Source: Eopsaltria australis (Eukaryota > Chordata > Aves > Passeriformes > Petroicidae). From it: DNA of 64,000 nucleotides. Made by a program: the position numbers and the translations under genes. The notes beneath the pieces were generated by a model. That model had not been told where the DNA came from and did not search any database. It saw only the letters and a program-made list of their open reading frames with translations. Positions 15,953-29,458 of the stretch are shown here, piece after piece. Location: NCBI GenBank assembly GCA_034509425.1, contig JAVTVJ010000349.1, positions 1,488,001 to 1,552,000 of the forward strand, given 5' to 3'. The stretch's first letter is position 1; every line of letters starts with the position of its first letter.

Positions 15953-16474
15953 ATGAGGTTTGCACTGTGTGTATTTCACAGTTTTACCATGGACTGTTTC
16001 TCTTTCTTTAGGCTGAATGCCTGTTACTGGCTGGAGAACACTTTCCAGCTTACTTTTATGCAAAAAGAGATGAACTTATCTGCTTTGGGACTGCTCTGTG
16101 ATGCAAATCAAAGCACAGTAAGAGCAGATGACTGGAGATTGTTTCTGAAGTGCACCCTTGATCAAAGCTTTGATGTGAATGTATTTTTAATCTCCTGGTA
16201 CAACCATCATAACACACAGAAAAGCCTGACATTTGCAGACACTTTTTACATGCAGGATTTGATTGGGTCAATGGACAAACAAATGAAGACTCAAAAATGT
16301 CCTTTTAAGATTTTATATTATCTTCATGAAATTCAAACACAAATCCCTCACAACAAAGTAGTTTCAGAATCTGCTTTACTCAGGACATTGTCTATAATGA
16401 ATATGTCCTTGCTACCCCCTAGTTGTTTGTTGGTTCATTTAGTTGTTTTTTTCCAAGGAAAAGAAGGCACTTAG
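15953..16474 (+). other. Unassigned 173-codon open reading frame in the giant intron
   Basis: This is the longest open frame in the window that is not inside a recognised transposon. It starts MRFALCVFHSF and ends FFQGKEGT. I do not recognise any domain, signal peptide, membrane segment or transposon motif in it. A good-looking splice acceptor (CTCTTTCTTTAG, ending 16011) lies inside it, but joining from the preceding CSMD1 exon (phase 0) would put the sequence in another frame that stops after 29 codons. No poly(A) signal is seen close behind the stop codon. It may be chance, part of a non-coding transcript or a worn-out unclassified repeat. Confidence 0.25.
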
Positions 16475-17385
16475 GTGCCACATACACTGGCAGAGTGTAT
16501 GTGTCATGTTTTAATTCAGTCTTTCACACAATTAACATAATTCTTAGTATTGTTCTGTGTTATCAGACTGTTAACAGTATTCTGAATGATCATTCTTTTT
16601 AATTGTAGCTTTTGAAATATTTTATGTCTACAGTGCTTTTCTCTGTAAATAGGTGATTTTAAAGAGACTTACAGGTAAATTATATTTGCCTTACTTTCGG
16701 TAAAAGGTATTGCATGCAGGCTATTACATATGTGGAAATCTATGTGTACAAAACTAAATGCTTACAAATTATTTTTTTTCTATATTAGCTAGTTATTAAC
16801 CCTGTCAAATTAGTAGCCTTTATTCTCTAGTGTTATCTAAAGGGAAAATATGTGTTCCTTTTTTCATCAAACAGTTATAACCAGGGAAAGCTACACCGTA
16901 ATTCATGAATATCTGTCCTGGAGCAGATACCTCACTGCCAGTCTGATGAATAACTCTTTTAGCTATATTTAAAACAGTGAGAGATCAATTACTGGAAGTG
17001 CCTTTAAACACAAATGGGTAAAGATCTACATTTGGGTGTTTTAGAGCACGTTTCAATTACTGCACCTTAGACTTATAACTTAAGTAATCCTTCCTGGCCT
17101 CCAGTTTCTGCTTCAGTAAATTGTGGACCTCTCAGAGTTTCTGTAACTCCAGGCAATGTGAGGATTTTATCTCACATTTTCAAATTACACTAGCCAACCA
17201 TTTAGATTTATGTTGAATTCCAACCCTAGTACTGATTTCTGCAACAAATTTCTATTTATTTTAACTATTTTCCTTTTTTTTACTTTAAAAAATGAGATTG
17301 AAAAATCATTTTACAGATCTTTTGGACATTTTCTCGTTTCTGTGCAATACTTTGAGTCTCAGCAGTATCCATACACCTACAACTA

Positions 17386-18690
17386 CAAGACGAGTCAGAA
17401 GGACAATTCCAGGAAACTATGGACCTGTCAGCCTGACCTTGGTACCAGGAAAGTTCATGGAGCAGATCATCTTGAGTGCCATCACATGGCACATACAGAA
17501 CAACCAGGGATTTATGAAAGGCAGGTCCTGCTTAACCAGCTTGCTCTCCTTTTATGACAGGGTGACCTGCTTAATAGATGAGGGAAAGACTGTGAATGTT
17601 GTTTATCCAGACTTCAGTAAAGCCTTTGACACCATCTTCCACAGCATTCTGCTGGAGAAACTCACTGCTAATGGCTTGGGTGGGTGTGCTCTTCACTTGG
17701 AGAAAAACTTGCTGGATGGGTAGGCCCAGAGAGTGGTGGTCAGTGGAACTAAAACCAGTTGGTGGCCAGTCGTTAGTGTTTCCCCAGTGTTTTCTCTGCA
17801 TTGGGGATGATCCTGTTTAATATCCTTATCAACAATCTGGATGAGGGGATTCACTGCACCCTCAGTCAGTTTGCAGATGGTACCATGTTGGGTGGGCATT
17901 TTGATCTGCTGTGGAGTAGCAAAGATCTACAGAGGGATCTGGACAGGCTGGATTGATGAGCTAAGGACAATAGCCTGAGGCACAAGGTGAAGTGCAAGGT
18001 TCTGACATTGGGTCACAAAATTCCGTGCAGCTCTACAGGCTGGGGGCAGAGTGGCTGGAAAGCTGCCTGGCAGCAAAGGAGTTGAAGGTTCTGGTTGACA
18101 GCAGCTGAACATGAGCTGGTATGTGCCCAGGTGGCCAAGAAGGCCAGTGGCATCCTGGCCTGTATCAGCAATAGTGTGGCTTGCAGGACTAAGATTGTCC
18201 CCCTGCAGTCGATACTGCTGAGGCCACACCTTGAGTCCTGTGTGCAGTTCTGGGCCCCTCATTTCAAGAAGGGCATTGAGGATGCTGGAGCTGGTGAAGT
18301 TTCTGAAGCACAAGTCCTGTGAGGAGCAGCTGAGAGAGCTGAGGGTGTTTAGCCTGGAGAAGACTAAGCGGAGGACTTCGTTGCTCTCCAACTACCTGAA
18401 AGGAAGTTGTAGCAAGATGAGGTCAATCTCTTCTGCCATATCTGAAAGGAAAGGACAAGAAGAAATCACCTGATGTTGCACTAGCAAAGGCTGAGTTTAG
18501 ATATTAAAAATGAAAGTCTCTTCAAGAGTGTTTAGGCATTGGAATAAGTTGCCCAGGAAGGTGGTAGAGTCACTGGAAGTCTTCGAGCAGTGCCTGGATC
18601 TGGATGTGGCACTCAGGGATGTGGTTTTGGGGTGATTATTCAGGGGTTGGTGCTAGACAAAATAACAGTTAGACTAGAGGATCCCAAGAA
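17386..18690 (+). mobile_element. CR1 LINE, 5'-truncated copy with reverse-transcriptase remnant
   Basis: About 1.3 kb on the + strand. The frame from about 17388 to 17723 reads PGNYGPVSLTLVPGKFMEQ, then GFMKGRSCLTSLLSFYD and YPDFSKAFDTIFH, the CR1 ORF2 reverse-transcriptase region; the F-S-K-A-F-D block is catalytic motif A with its Asp still present. The frame then stops at 17721-17723. Further along, the F-A-D-D catalytic box reads FADG (around 17869-17880), so the second Asp is lost. The 3' part (18300-18690) matches the usual CR1 C-terminal region and 3' UTR, ending near the GACTAGAGGATCC segment. The copy is dead: several stops and frameshifts. Confidence 0.93.
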
Positions 18691-20001
18691 ACACTTGTGT
18701 GGTCATTTTTACTTGGTTACTTCTTTCCTTTTGTCACTTTATGACTCCTGTGGATTTGCCAACTGTATCTGTCTCTGGATTGCTGTTTCAAAGATAATCA
18801 CTGAAGAATTCTTTTATAAAATTTTGTGAGCACTTAAGCTTTGAAACATTTTGTATTGCAGCTATGTTGTTAAGAGACTATGTTTTCAGCATAATTACTT
18901 TTAATCCATGTTTTTTAATTAAGAAAATTAAAATACAATTCCTGAATTGGGTTTACGATAACGTAAAATAATGAGTGAGGTGGCATTTTTACTACGTTTG
19001 TTTTATGGTAATTTAGTATAATCACTTGAAATATAACAAGCTTTACAATTCTAGTTGTACCAACACTGAGACAGGGAACGGACCAGATTATTTCCAGAGG
19101 TCACTTACAATCTGAATGATTCTCTGATTAACCAAAGTGATTTTAACGTTGGGAATATTTTATGTGTTCATACACGCATTTCTCAAATTTGTCAGGTACT
19201 AGACATTCACTTCCATTCCTACTGACATAAGAATTATCAAGCTTTTTTTTTTGTGGCGTTTCAAGTATAACAGAGTGTTTATAGACAATTTTAAAGAAAA
19301 TTGAGCCTTTCATTTAAGCCCTATACAATGCTAATTACAATTTCTGAAGATAAATGATTATATGAACAGAATTTTGGAAAAGAAGAGCCAGAAAAAAGTA
19401 TTTTTTAATAAGTTCTAAGAAAGTTTTGTAATACAAGTATGGCATTATACAGGAATTGTAATTCTTGTAAATATCTTACTAAGATGGGTTTATCACTAGT
19501 ATTTGGACTTAATTGTGTCTGGTCTCTTCCTTGTTCAAACAGTTAAGAAATGAGTACTTAAAAATCAAAAAATATCTTTAAGACAATAAATTAATATTTT
19601 TATTCTAGAAAGCCATTATAGTAATTGAAATTATTTAATATTCCCAAACACAAAGAATAATAAAGTCCACTTCTTTTAAAAATTATATGACAGTTTTAAT
19701 ACACGAGTAATATTTAGAGATATGGTTTGAATATTTAAATATTGTCTTCAACTTTTATTTTAAGTTCACTCTTGGGCAGCTTCATTATATGGGGATCAAA
19801 GATTTGTGTAGTGTTTTTGACCCTTCTAGTGTTGTTCCAACATATCATTTTATTGTGAATAATTAAATGTCAGTTTGAAACATAATTAATTCACTTCACC
19901 TTCAAGAAATACCCTGCCTTTCTCTTCTATTTGAATAATACACAGACAAAAATTCTAATATTAAAGATATAGTAAGAGCTGTCAACCATTAGGGCATTGA
20001 T

Positions 20002-20030
20002 ATACTACTACTACTGCTCTACTACTACTG
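20002..20030. repeat. Imperfect (CTA)n trinucleotide repeat
   Basis: Two short runs of CTA units separated by CTGCT, about 29 bases in all. Confidence 0.75.
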
Positions 20031-22072
20031 ACTTATTATTTTCTTTATTGAGCTTTGTATGTTTTAGGGTCTAAAAACTTACAAAATTATACAGATCAAG
20101 TTTTTACTTTCTCTCCCCCCACTTCTCTGCATGCATTAGAATTCAGAGAACCTGTAGCTGGTTTCACAAATTAGTGTTCTAAATTCTAAAGTGCTGAGAA
20201 AATCTTCCTTGGAGTTGTAAGACGAATCCCAGTGTCTGCACCTGAGGCAGAAAGCTGATCAGTCTATATATGCCTTGTAATTCACAGAAATCTGCTATTG
20301 GCAGTTATTGACTGGTGTGGCTTGAATCAGATTCAATAAAACAGAGAGACGGAAAAGAGATAATGGGTACTATTGGCACTCAGAATACTGATCTCTCTGA
20401 CAAAAGTACAACTTTTCTGGTGCAGTGTAAAAATGCTAATATTGCAGTCCAAAGGTCCCTGATGAGCCATAATGGGCAGAATTAATTTCCATGAGCCATT
20501 TTCTGAGACTTTCTACATATTCATATTTGCCCTTGGTTCGCGTTTTTAGATTATCTTTGCAATCACATAATGAAAAATGTTTTTAATAAAAAGAGAGAAG
20601 TGCTATTCTGTACAGAAATAGAGACAAAAAAAATTCTACATAAATGCTTTGATTGTAGCACTTCGGAATAGTAATTTATAATATGGACAGTTTGTAGTAA
20701 TAGAAACAAAATTGAAATATGCTTGCACTACAATTTTCTAGATAATACAGAATATATTGGAAAATTAAGAAATATTTTGTGCTGTCATTTCACACTTGTT
20801 TTTTTTTTGTCTGTGATATATGTTTCTGTGATGTATTTCCCATTAGGAAAAAATACTGAAGCTAAATGAAACCTCTCTTATATTAGTATAAGAAAGACAA
20901 AATTGGTCTTATTGCAGCTGCCAGATTGTCTCCAAATCCAAATATATTTTCATACAAAGTAATATGCAAAACACCTAAAGAATTAATATGCCAGTAAAGC
21001 TTTTAATGAAATAGTTAGAATATATCTCTCTAAACCTATCTATAACCCATTTATGGAGGCATGGTATATCCAGATGTAATTCAAGTATTTTTTTATGTAG
21101 CTAATAAAAATGTCTACCAAATAGACACTGATGGTGATAAAGAGAGAATTAAATAGGTTGGAAATGACATTATAGATCCATATTTAGAATTAATAACATT
21201 TGGGTAGTCTCAAATCTATTTATTTTTTAGTATTGTTATCTAGATTTGTAATTTATAAAGAACCTTGGTTTTTTCTTTTAAAAAGTGATTAAAGGGCAGG
21301 AATATAAACAGAATAAATCTTTATTATGTCACATTTCTATTTTGAAATGTCTCTTGAATAAATTATTACATTAAAAATTTCCTCTGATAGAAAAGCAAAT
21401 GTTAAACTTTGAATTGGCATAAGACATATTTTATTTCATTTCACTCAGTCTTACGGGTAGTTTATGTCTCTTAAGAACAGGGAAATGAGAGCTGCACAAT
21501 AAAGCCATGTTATTGGTAGGTAATAAGTTCTTCCTGTAGCCACAAACTAACTCTTGATTAAAGCAAATGATAGTGGAAAGAGCAGGAGTTGTGGAACCAA
21601 ACAGAAAATAACGTGACATTAACAGTTTTCTCTATTTCTACTCTTTGTTTTTCACTAGTACCTTTTAGTGAGTAAACAGTTATTTGCTCCTACCAGTACG
21701 ATATACATTTTTATCATTTCTTTATTCTTTCTTTTTTCATCTTTTAGGGAGATACAAAGGCTACATATTTATCAGAACTCAGTTGTGCTTGGTAGAAATC
21801 AGGTACCGGTTTTGTTCTGTTCTCTTCTTTCAGAGATAAACTTGACTTACTTTTGGTTTTGTTTTTAGACTGACCAGCTCTGAAAAGAATTGCTTTTGCC
21901 TGCCTCCAGTTTTATTTTGTATTTTAAGAAGGAATAGAGATTAATTTGTGCACAAACTCCTGTCTTTGCCAAAGATTTCATGTTAGTGTCTTAGCTTTTC
22001 ACATTTCTTATTCTGCATGTTGAACCCTGCCATTGTAGAAAATTTTTCAGAGCAGAACTGAAATGTAAAAAA

Positions 22073-22100
22073 AACCAACCAACCAACCAACCAACCAACC
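22073..22100. repeat. (AACC)n tetranucleotide microsatellite
   Basis: About seven copies of AACC with no interruption, preceded by a run of A. Confidence 0.9.
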
Positions 22101-22761
22101 CTCAAAACTGTTTTGTGGTCAGTTTCCTGGTCATCTGTGGCTGTGGAACAAAAAATAAAAATCTTATGTGCCAGATTTCAGTTTACATGCTACTTCTACA
22201 TTTTCTGAAATCTATTACTTTTGAACACATGTATACTTGCCAAGCTATTCAAGGCCTGAAGGTAATAAAAGTCCTTCCAAAATAAATTTTACAGATGTAT
22301 CATTTAAGTTCAAAAGCATTGTATTGTTGACATTACAGCCATGTTCTTTTGTCATATTCAGAAACAGAAGCTGAGTACTTCTATGTGATTCATACTCATC
22401 CTTCACATATATTTCTGAAAACTAAATAATATCAACTATAAATACTTTTTAAAAGAAATAGTTTCTAGTTGGTTGATATCCTCCTTGAAGATTCAGGTCA
22501 AATTGACACAGCTTTGCAGTTGAGGTCTCATAAATGTTGATTAAAGAGAAAAACTGTCTCCCCATCTGTTGCAGACAGATGTATGCTCTTTTAAGACGTC
22601 TGACTTTTTCAGAGAGGTGACTGATGATTTGTGTTCAGCTACTGCTGTGTTATGACATCCAGATCCTCTTCCAGAGAGCTATTACCTGACTAGCTGTCAC
22701 TCATTCTGTAACTGAGCAGCACATTACACCTTTCAAAATGTAATGTCCTATTTAATGACAC

Positions 22762-22865
22762 ATTTTTTCTTTTCTTTTTTCTTTTTATTTTCTTTTTATT
22801 TTCTTTTTCTTTTTCTTTTATTTTTCTTTTTCTTTTCCTTTTATTTTCTTTTATTTTTTTTCCCT
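22762..22865. repeat. Polypyrimidine (TTTTC)n-like tract
   Basis: About 100 bases of T with regularly spaced C and a few A, in units of TTTTC or TTTTTC. The minus-strand frame over it translates to a Lys/Glu/Arg-only low-complexity chain and is not a gene. Confidence 0.9.
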
Positions 22866-25800
22866 TGTAAGGTAATGTCTCCAATTTTTCAAGATCACTT
22901 TTCTTCCTAACCTCTTTACAGTGTACTCATGTCCCTTCCAAGTGTAGAAACTTAAATATTAACATATAGTTTAAAAAATATTGAAGTCTCTCTGTATCTT
23001 TAAAATCTGAAGTTAGAAACACTAACTCCAAATAGAATTTTAAAAAATCCCTTTAACAGTCATTAAGTAATTTTTTTCTGAAGAATCAGCAGTTAAGTAA
23101 TCAGTTATTAGATGTCTGACTCATTAAGAAGTTGGGCCACTTCAGATGTGATATCTATTGTGCCTGAACCCATAAGGGTACACTGTCTCCAGCTAGACTT
23201 AAAACACAAAGAGAAAGTAATGATATCTTAATAACTTAAAATTTTTAGGTAGTATCTTCTTAACCAACTGCATTTCACATCTACCTGTGTTCACTAATAC
23301 AGCTTACAGTACTGGCATTGCCAGTTTATGTATGGTAATTTAATGAACAATGTAGAGGTGAGATGTGCAGGGAAGATAAAAAAAAAAAGAAAAGTGATGA
23401 TTTGATAAAAGAGATTAGCCAAAAGAAATCTTCTACAAATGTTAACTTTTTTTATAATTACTGTTTGGCACATGATGCAAGCATAATATAAATGCCAAAA
23501 GTCTCTACAAACTAGAAATAAGTAGGCTAACTATTGAAAATACTGATTGATAAAAGGAAAAAAGAGAAAGCAGTGAGAGAAAAAGAGAAAGCACCTTTCA
23601 AAAAGTGCTAAGGAAACATATACAAATTAAATACAAAGATACTAAGTAAAACTTGACTTGGTACTTTGGTTTTAATAAAATAAATTTTTTGATGATTTAT
23701 ATTTACAATGTCTGGAAAAACAGGAGCAGAAGTCTATTAGGATAAATCAGCTATTCTAATAGATGGCATTAGCTAATATTTGATCAGAAATTTTATTACC
23801 TGCTTATCACAAATGCCAAATTTGCCAAATGGTATAGATTTATAATACAGGCAGGTGTGGTAGTTTTTACTATAAAGTATTAAGTCACAACTTAAACAAA
23901 AATATAAATGGATACTTTTACTCCATTTATTTCTTTCAACTTTTTATGCATTTTGATATCCAAATGATAAGTTATACAGAAAGATCAAGGACCATGACAA
24001 TGGAATGAGTTTATAGGTCTGTGTGTATCTATGTATGCAAAGAAAAGAAAAATTTAAGTAGCGCGTAGTGATAGTGGGGAAATTAATATTTTCAGATAGT
24101 AAGTTCATAAATGGAAAAATCAGATACTGAAAGTTAGTTTCTGTTTCCAAATGGTTTCAGGTATGCCACAGCTAGCCACAATGATTTTGATTTAAAGTCC
24201 TCGTATTCTCAAAATGCAATAGATCATGTTGTGATAGCTGTGCTTATGCAATTATACTGCTTCATGTACATTTAAGCTATATAATTATGAAGAACAAAAA
24301 CATACTGATGTCTCACCTGGATAAGGCTTTTTAAAGGTACACCTTGCTGCATCTTAGTTGATACACAAGAAAGAGGAGAAACAGTTTTCTGACTAAATGA
24401 CAGATTTTGGAGACAAAGGCCAGTTTGCAGCTTCTCACATCAGATTAAAGAATGAATTCTGTAACTGTGTTTCAAATATGTAGACAACAGGGGGATTTGC
24501 TATAAAGATGGTACCACGATGTTGCAAGTATTTATATGATAGAAGACTGTAAGCTCGTTCTGCTATAGAAATACAAGTAGTCATCACCATTCATCACATT
24601 GCCATGGAAATGGCAAAGGCTAAGCAATATATATTAGAGAAATACAGTAAAATTTAATTTCCTAAGGCTGTATCTACAGTTATTTTTAGGACTCCTGATC
24701 ACAAAATGATAACTCAGCAAAAAGTGATCAAAATCTTATTCATGGACAAAGGGGACGCACACAGTGTGTTTAGGTGAAGCCAAGAATCAATTGTTAGTGT
24801 AATAGAGATCTTAACAGTTTAATTCAAGAAAAATTATTAGTATACATCTAATTATTAGAGAAAAGGAATAATGCATACAGAAGTCTCAATATTTACTATA
24901 TGTGGTATATTATATGTGTATTAGATACTGGGTTTTCTTTTTCTCTGTTACCCTAGAACCAATTTTGTCCACTACCTTCCTTGACCTGTGGTGAATGGTT
25001 TATAGCTGTTGGGTGTAGCTCTTGTAAATAAATAAACATATCATTCTAATGGAATAAAAACTTGCTATAGCTATCTGTATACAATTATGGTTGTACTTTG
25101 AAAAGATAAACAAAATTAAACTAGCCATAGAGACCTGGTCAATAAGAGAAATTGCTGCCATGGAAAAGAAGTAAAACAAAGCTGCAACTCCCTATAAAAA
25201 AGATTCAGACACGGAAAAGCTAACAAACATCAACCCTGACATCTTGAAAGTTCAGTGCAAATGTTGTGGCTTGTTACTGGGAATGGCAGTCTGCATTACA
25301 GGGCTATCTGGGTACAAGATAGTGGGGAACCAGGGTAGAGCAGTGAAGTCTTTCATAGTGGAGGGTTACTCTTGGAGACTGATGGGACATTCTACTGCTG
25401 CTTGGGTGCATTGAGATTGATTAATATTGAGGTGTATTTAAACTTATTATGCATATAAGAAAACACTCACAGTATAAATAAATTTCTGATTTAATGATAT
25501 TTTGTTCTCTCACAACATATATTAAATGGGTGAAAGGTTTTGCATGTTACAGCTAAAGGATGACAGCAAATATTTATTTCTCGGAAAGGAGTCTATGTAA
25601 AATATTTTGGAATGATCACTGCATTGTAAAAAAGGAACAACCTCCCAAACCTAGTGCAGCTGTTAAGCACATTAGCTTGTCTGTATGCATTATTTGACCA
25701 CGTGTTAGTGTATAGTGACTATGCATGATTTTTTATTTGCACACGTAGGAAAAACTATTGTATTTGGTGATACTAATTAATTAGGTTCTGAAGTCCAAAA

Positions 25801-27187
25801 TTGCTATCTGCTAAGTGTATCTGAAAATATGTTTCATTAAATATTACACTTTCAGTGTCCATGTCTCAAGTGACTACTGAGACAGTTTGCCCAAAGGAAC
25901 ATAGATGTCAGTGAGAATGAGCAGGTGTGAGTTTTTCAAGGCTTTAATGTTCATACACAAAATCCAATTACATATCCACAATGGGTTTGAGTCATGCCTG
26001 CTTTACATCTTTTCATCTACAGTTGCATGTTTTAACAGGCCTGTAATCATCTGTGCTTTAAGTGACTGTAATACATTTCACTGTGTTTTTATTTCAGCAC
26101 ATCTTAGTGTCAGTCTCTTTCAAAATGTAGATTTTCTGTATTTTGTATCAACAGGTGATGCATCCTGAGCAGAACAGGAAACTGTCATTCCTCTTGTTGC
26201 ACTCCATGTCAAATATCAGTCATAAAAAAATTGTGAGATGTTGGAATAATTAGAAAAAGGTGGGAAGCTCAATGCTGTAATCAAATTTCCTTTTATCATC
26301 TCATTAAATTCTGAACAAAAAATTTGCAGATCCCACAGAATCAACCTCACTCAGATGGATTTTCTTTCTAGTTTTGTTACAGGCCAACATGATTGTTTAA
26401 ATGGTCTAGATTTTTTCACCAGCTGGGGAGGAGGAGAGAAAAACTTAATCATTGAAATTTTGCATAATGTCACACATCATGCACAAAACTTGGATGCTAT
26501 ATGATTGAATGACTTGGAGTTTCTCAGATGATTGTGACTGATTTCTTTATTTGTTTAGATTTTTAAGAATGTTGGGGTACATCCAAGTTCATAGGATTGC
26601 TCTTAATTTGATTTTGTAAAGTTTTGTAATTTCATGTGACTGAAGTAATAATAAAGCTCTTTGTACTATAAAATATTTTGTGACAGGGAAATAAATAGGT
26701 GAAAGATTATTTGTAATTGAAAGTGTGAATGAAACATCAGAAGATCTAAACATCTTTTGGTTTGCTCTTCATCACTATATTTCATAGAACATTTCAACTA
26801 TTTCTGTAGAAAGAAGGTTTATATGGCAGAGACAATCCTTTGCTTCACATATTGAAGCAATTTTGTTTAATTTGTACTTAAAATACATATTTAATGAGGA
26901 TAGAAATCATAGTTCTATAAAATCCAAATTAATTTTACAGTTCTAATTTTCAAAATCATAGTCACTAAGTCAGTTTCACTATGAAACAACTTGTGCAACC
27001 TGATATAATATTAAACAAATAACTTCTTCCTGACATTATTACAGAGCCTCTCCACTTTCATGGTTTTCTTTAAAGGAGCATAGGCAATTGTGCCTGGAGT
27101 CTTAAGTACAGTTCTTTTATTAATTTCCATTCATGGCAGAATTGGACAGTTCACATTCTAGATCTTTTATTATTCCTTTGGTCATGT

Positions 27188-27468
27188 ATGAGTGTCCTTC
27201 CCTCGAGAGGGGAAGTTGAGAGGGAGATGTGAGCTCTTCTCCCTGGGATTCAGGGATAAGACTCATGGGAATGGTTCAAAGCTGTGCCAGGGGAGGTTTA
27301 GACTGGACATCAGGAAGAATTTCTTCACCAAGAAGGTGGTCAAACTGTGAAATAGGATTCCTATAGTGGTGCTAGAGTATGCCCCAGTCCTGTCGGTGTT
27401 TAAGAGGGTTTGAAAAATGCCCTTAATAGTATAAGTTAACTTTAGGTCAGCCCTGAAGTTGTCAGGCA
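27188..27468 (+). mobile_element. CR1 LINE, 3' end fragment (plus strand)
   Basis: Contains GCCAGGGGAGGTTTAGACTGG and CATCAGGAAGAATTTCTTCACC, standard blocks of the CR1 3' region, followed by the final part before the 8-bp-type tail (AGGCATTCTATTCTATTTT). About 280 bases, 5'-truncated. Its tail runs directly into a pyrimidine-rich tandem array. Confidence 0.9.
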
Positions 27469-27542
27469 TTCTATTCTATTTTATTCTGCCTTTATTATTG
27501 TACCTTTATCTTATACCTTTTACACTATCTTATTCTACCCTG

Positions 27543-27664
27543 TCCTACTCCTATCCTGTTCTACTCCTATCCTGTTCTACTCCTATCCTATCCTATCCTA
27601 TCCTATCCTATCCTATCCTATCCTATCCTATCCTATCCTATCCTATCCTATCCTATCCTATCCT
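27543..27664. repeat. (TCCTA)n pentanucleotide array at a CR1 tail
   Basis: A pure run of 16 copies of TCCTA plus TCCT (27581-27664), preceded at 27543-27580 by longer variant units of the type CTACTCCTATCCTGTT. It begins about 75 bases after the end of the CR1 fragment, and the intervening sequence (TTCTATTTTATTCTGCC and similar) looks like degenerate forms of the same unit. On the opposite strand it is purine-rich apart from T at every fifth base. Confidence 0.95.
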
Positions 27665-29458
27665 GTCTCTGACAACAAAGTCCATATAACATGTATCACT
27701 ATAAGTTCTTTTCTTAAGGCAAAACCAGTATGTTATTTAGCACAGAAGATGTCAAAGAAAATTTATTCCACTTTAAATTTTGTTTTATCTTGCTAAAATT
27801 ATGTTTTTCATTTTCATTTCAGGTTTTAAAGACTTAATACCATTTATTGGTCAAATATTAAAAAGCGCTTTTAGCCTTCAAGGATATTTTGTGATTTGCT
27901 TTTGTTCTAAAGTGCTAGGACACAGTTTTATCATGTTTTTAATCTTGTTTTTTCAAGCTCTTTGAAAGAATGCTACTATTGTTGCTCAAGATAGATAAGT
28001 TTTTTGAGGACTAAACCTGAACATGATTTATCAAAAAAGCTTCCCCCAGCCCTCAAAACTGCATTGCAAAGTCTCATTCTTCATCTCTTTGAGATAAAAT
28101 TATATAATGCCAGTGTCAGAATTTATGCTAAATATAAAAAATGCTTGCAGTGCTGATACATTGTTATAGAAACAAAAGAAGAAATTGCAGGGACATCAGA
28201 ACACTGGGTTTTTAATTAGCTAAAAAAGGAAAAAGGAAATATATAACTCCAACTAAGGCTTTTGGGTTTGCAGGTGTCATTGACATGCAAGTCAAACTGT
28301 TCTTGTATCTTACGAGCTACTTCATTTGGTCACTGGCCCAGCTTGTCTGAAGTATGGTTTACATTGTATTTAATTTTCTAGACAATATATCTTCATGTTT
28401 CTAGGTCAATAAGAATTTCAATAAGAAAGTAACTGAGCACTGATCTTTGGAAGCAAAGTAATGTTAAAAACTGGTCCAAAAGGCTTTGAAATACATCTTT
28501 AAGGATATTCTTCCTTTTTTCCCCTACTATTTTATTGATAGCACATTTTGTTACTGAGTAGTTGTTTTTTTTTTCTGGAGTAAATGATTTATATGTTTTA
28601 CACTAATTTAAAAGTAACTCATATAATACTGCGGAGGGAAAATTGCACATATCCTTCACTACTATTCTCTTTACATTTTAATGGTGTTTTTACATAATCT
28701 CCTCATTGAATATTCATTACAGATGATGTCTTAGGAAACTGAAAGAAATTGTCCTGTTTACCCATTTATAATTTGAATTAGAGCCAAATAATGACTTCCG
28801 CCCAAATGTTTTCTTATGGGGCACAATGACCTGCATATTCAAGCAGATTGCCATATGGTTTTGATACTAATGATCAGATATCATTGTCACTGATTATGAT
28901 ACATTTTTTATCAGGTCAAGAACAATACAGTCCAAGAAGAGCTCTACTCAAGTGCTTACAAATGCAAAGATATAAAATCAAGGTAGACTATAAAAAAATG
29001 AGGCCTGTAATCATTAAAGTCAATCATATTTACCACTTTGTCTTAATACATATAAACCTCATGGCACAGGATGAAAATAAATATATTCATTATCATTGAG
29101 ATGCAAGGGGCATTTTCAACCTAAGTATGGGATTTGAGAAAGTACATTCAGGTGTGGGAGATTAGATTTTAAAGCCGAGCCAGATAGGCTTTCATTACCA
29201 AAATGATTAAATATGTAATTAGGTTTTGTGTTGTGTTTTCTATTTTTGGAAATTTAAACCATGAGAAGCATTGCTGAACAAGGTTCAAAATGTATACACT
29301 GTCATCACTGTCATTATTTTTATGGCTTTTGGAAGAAATAATTTTGTTTTCTTACCATGATCACTAAGAGAAGATTAATATTTACTATAGCTGAATGCAG
29401 ATATCTTCATAAGTAATTCTTTAGAAGTAATTTTAATATTTCAGTTCTCCTATATAGT

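Noticed and set aside
16010..16100. CSMD1 exon starting after the strong acceptor at 16010-16011
   Set aside because: Joined from the phase-0 donor at 5318 the frame hits a stop after 29 codons, and the peptide has no CUB character. The next exon at 40967 continues the CUB domain directly.
17292..18473. CR1 frames as an active reverse transcriptase
   Set aside because: Internal stops, frameshifts and a damaged FADD box; the 5' half of the element is missing.
22690..22884. Lys/Glu/Arg-rich minus-strand frame
   Set aside because: Translation of the TTTTC-type polypyrimidine tract.
27459..27689. Serine/proline/tyrosine repeat protein from the pentanucleotide array
   Set aside because: A five-base repeat read in one frame gives a periodic peptide; there is no gene context.
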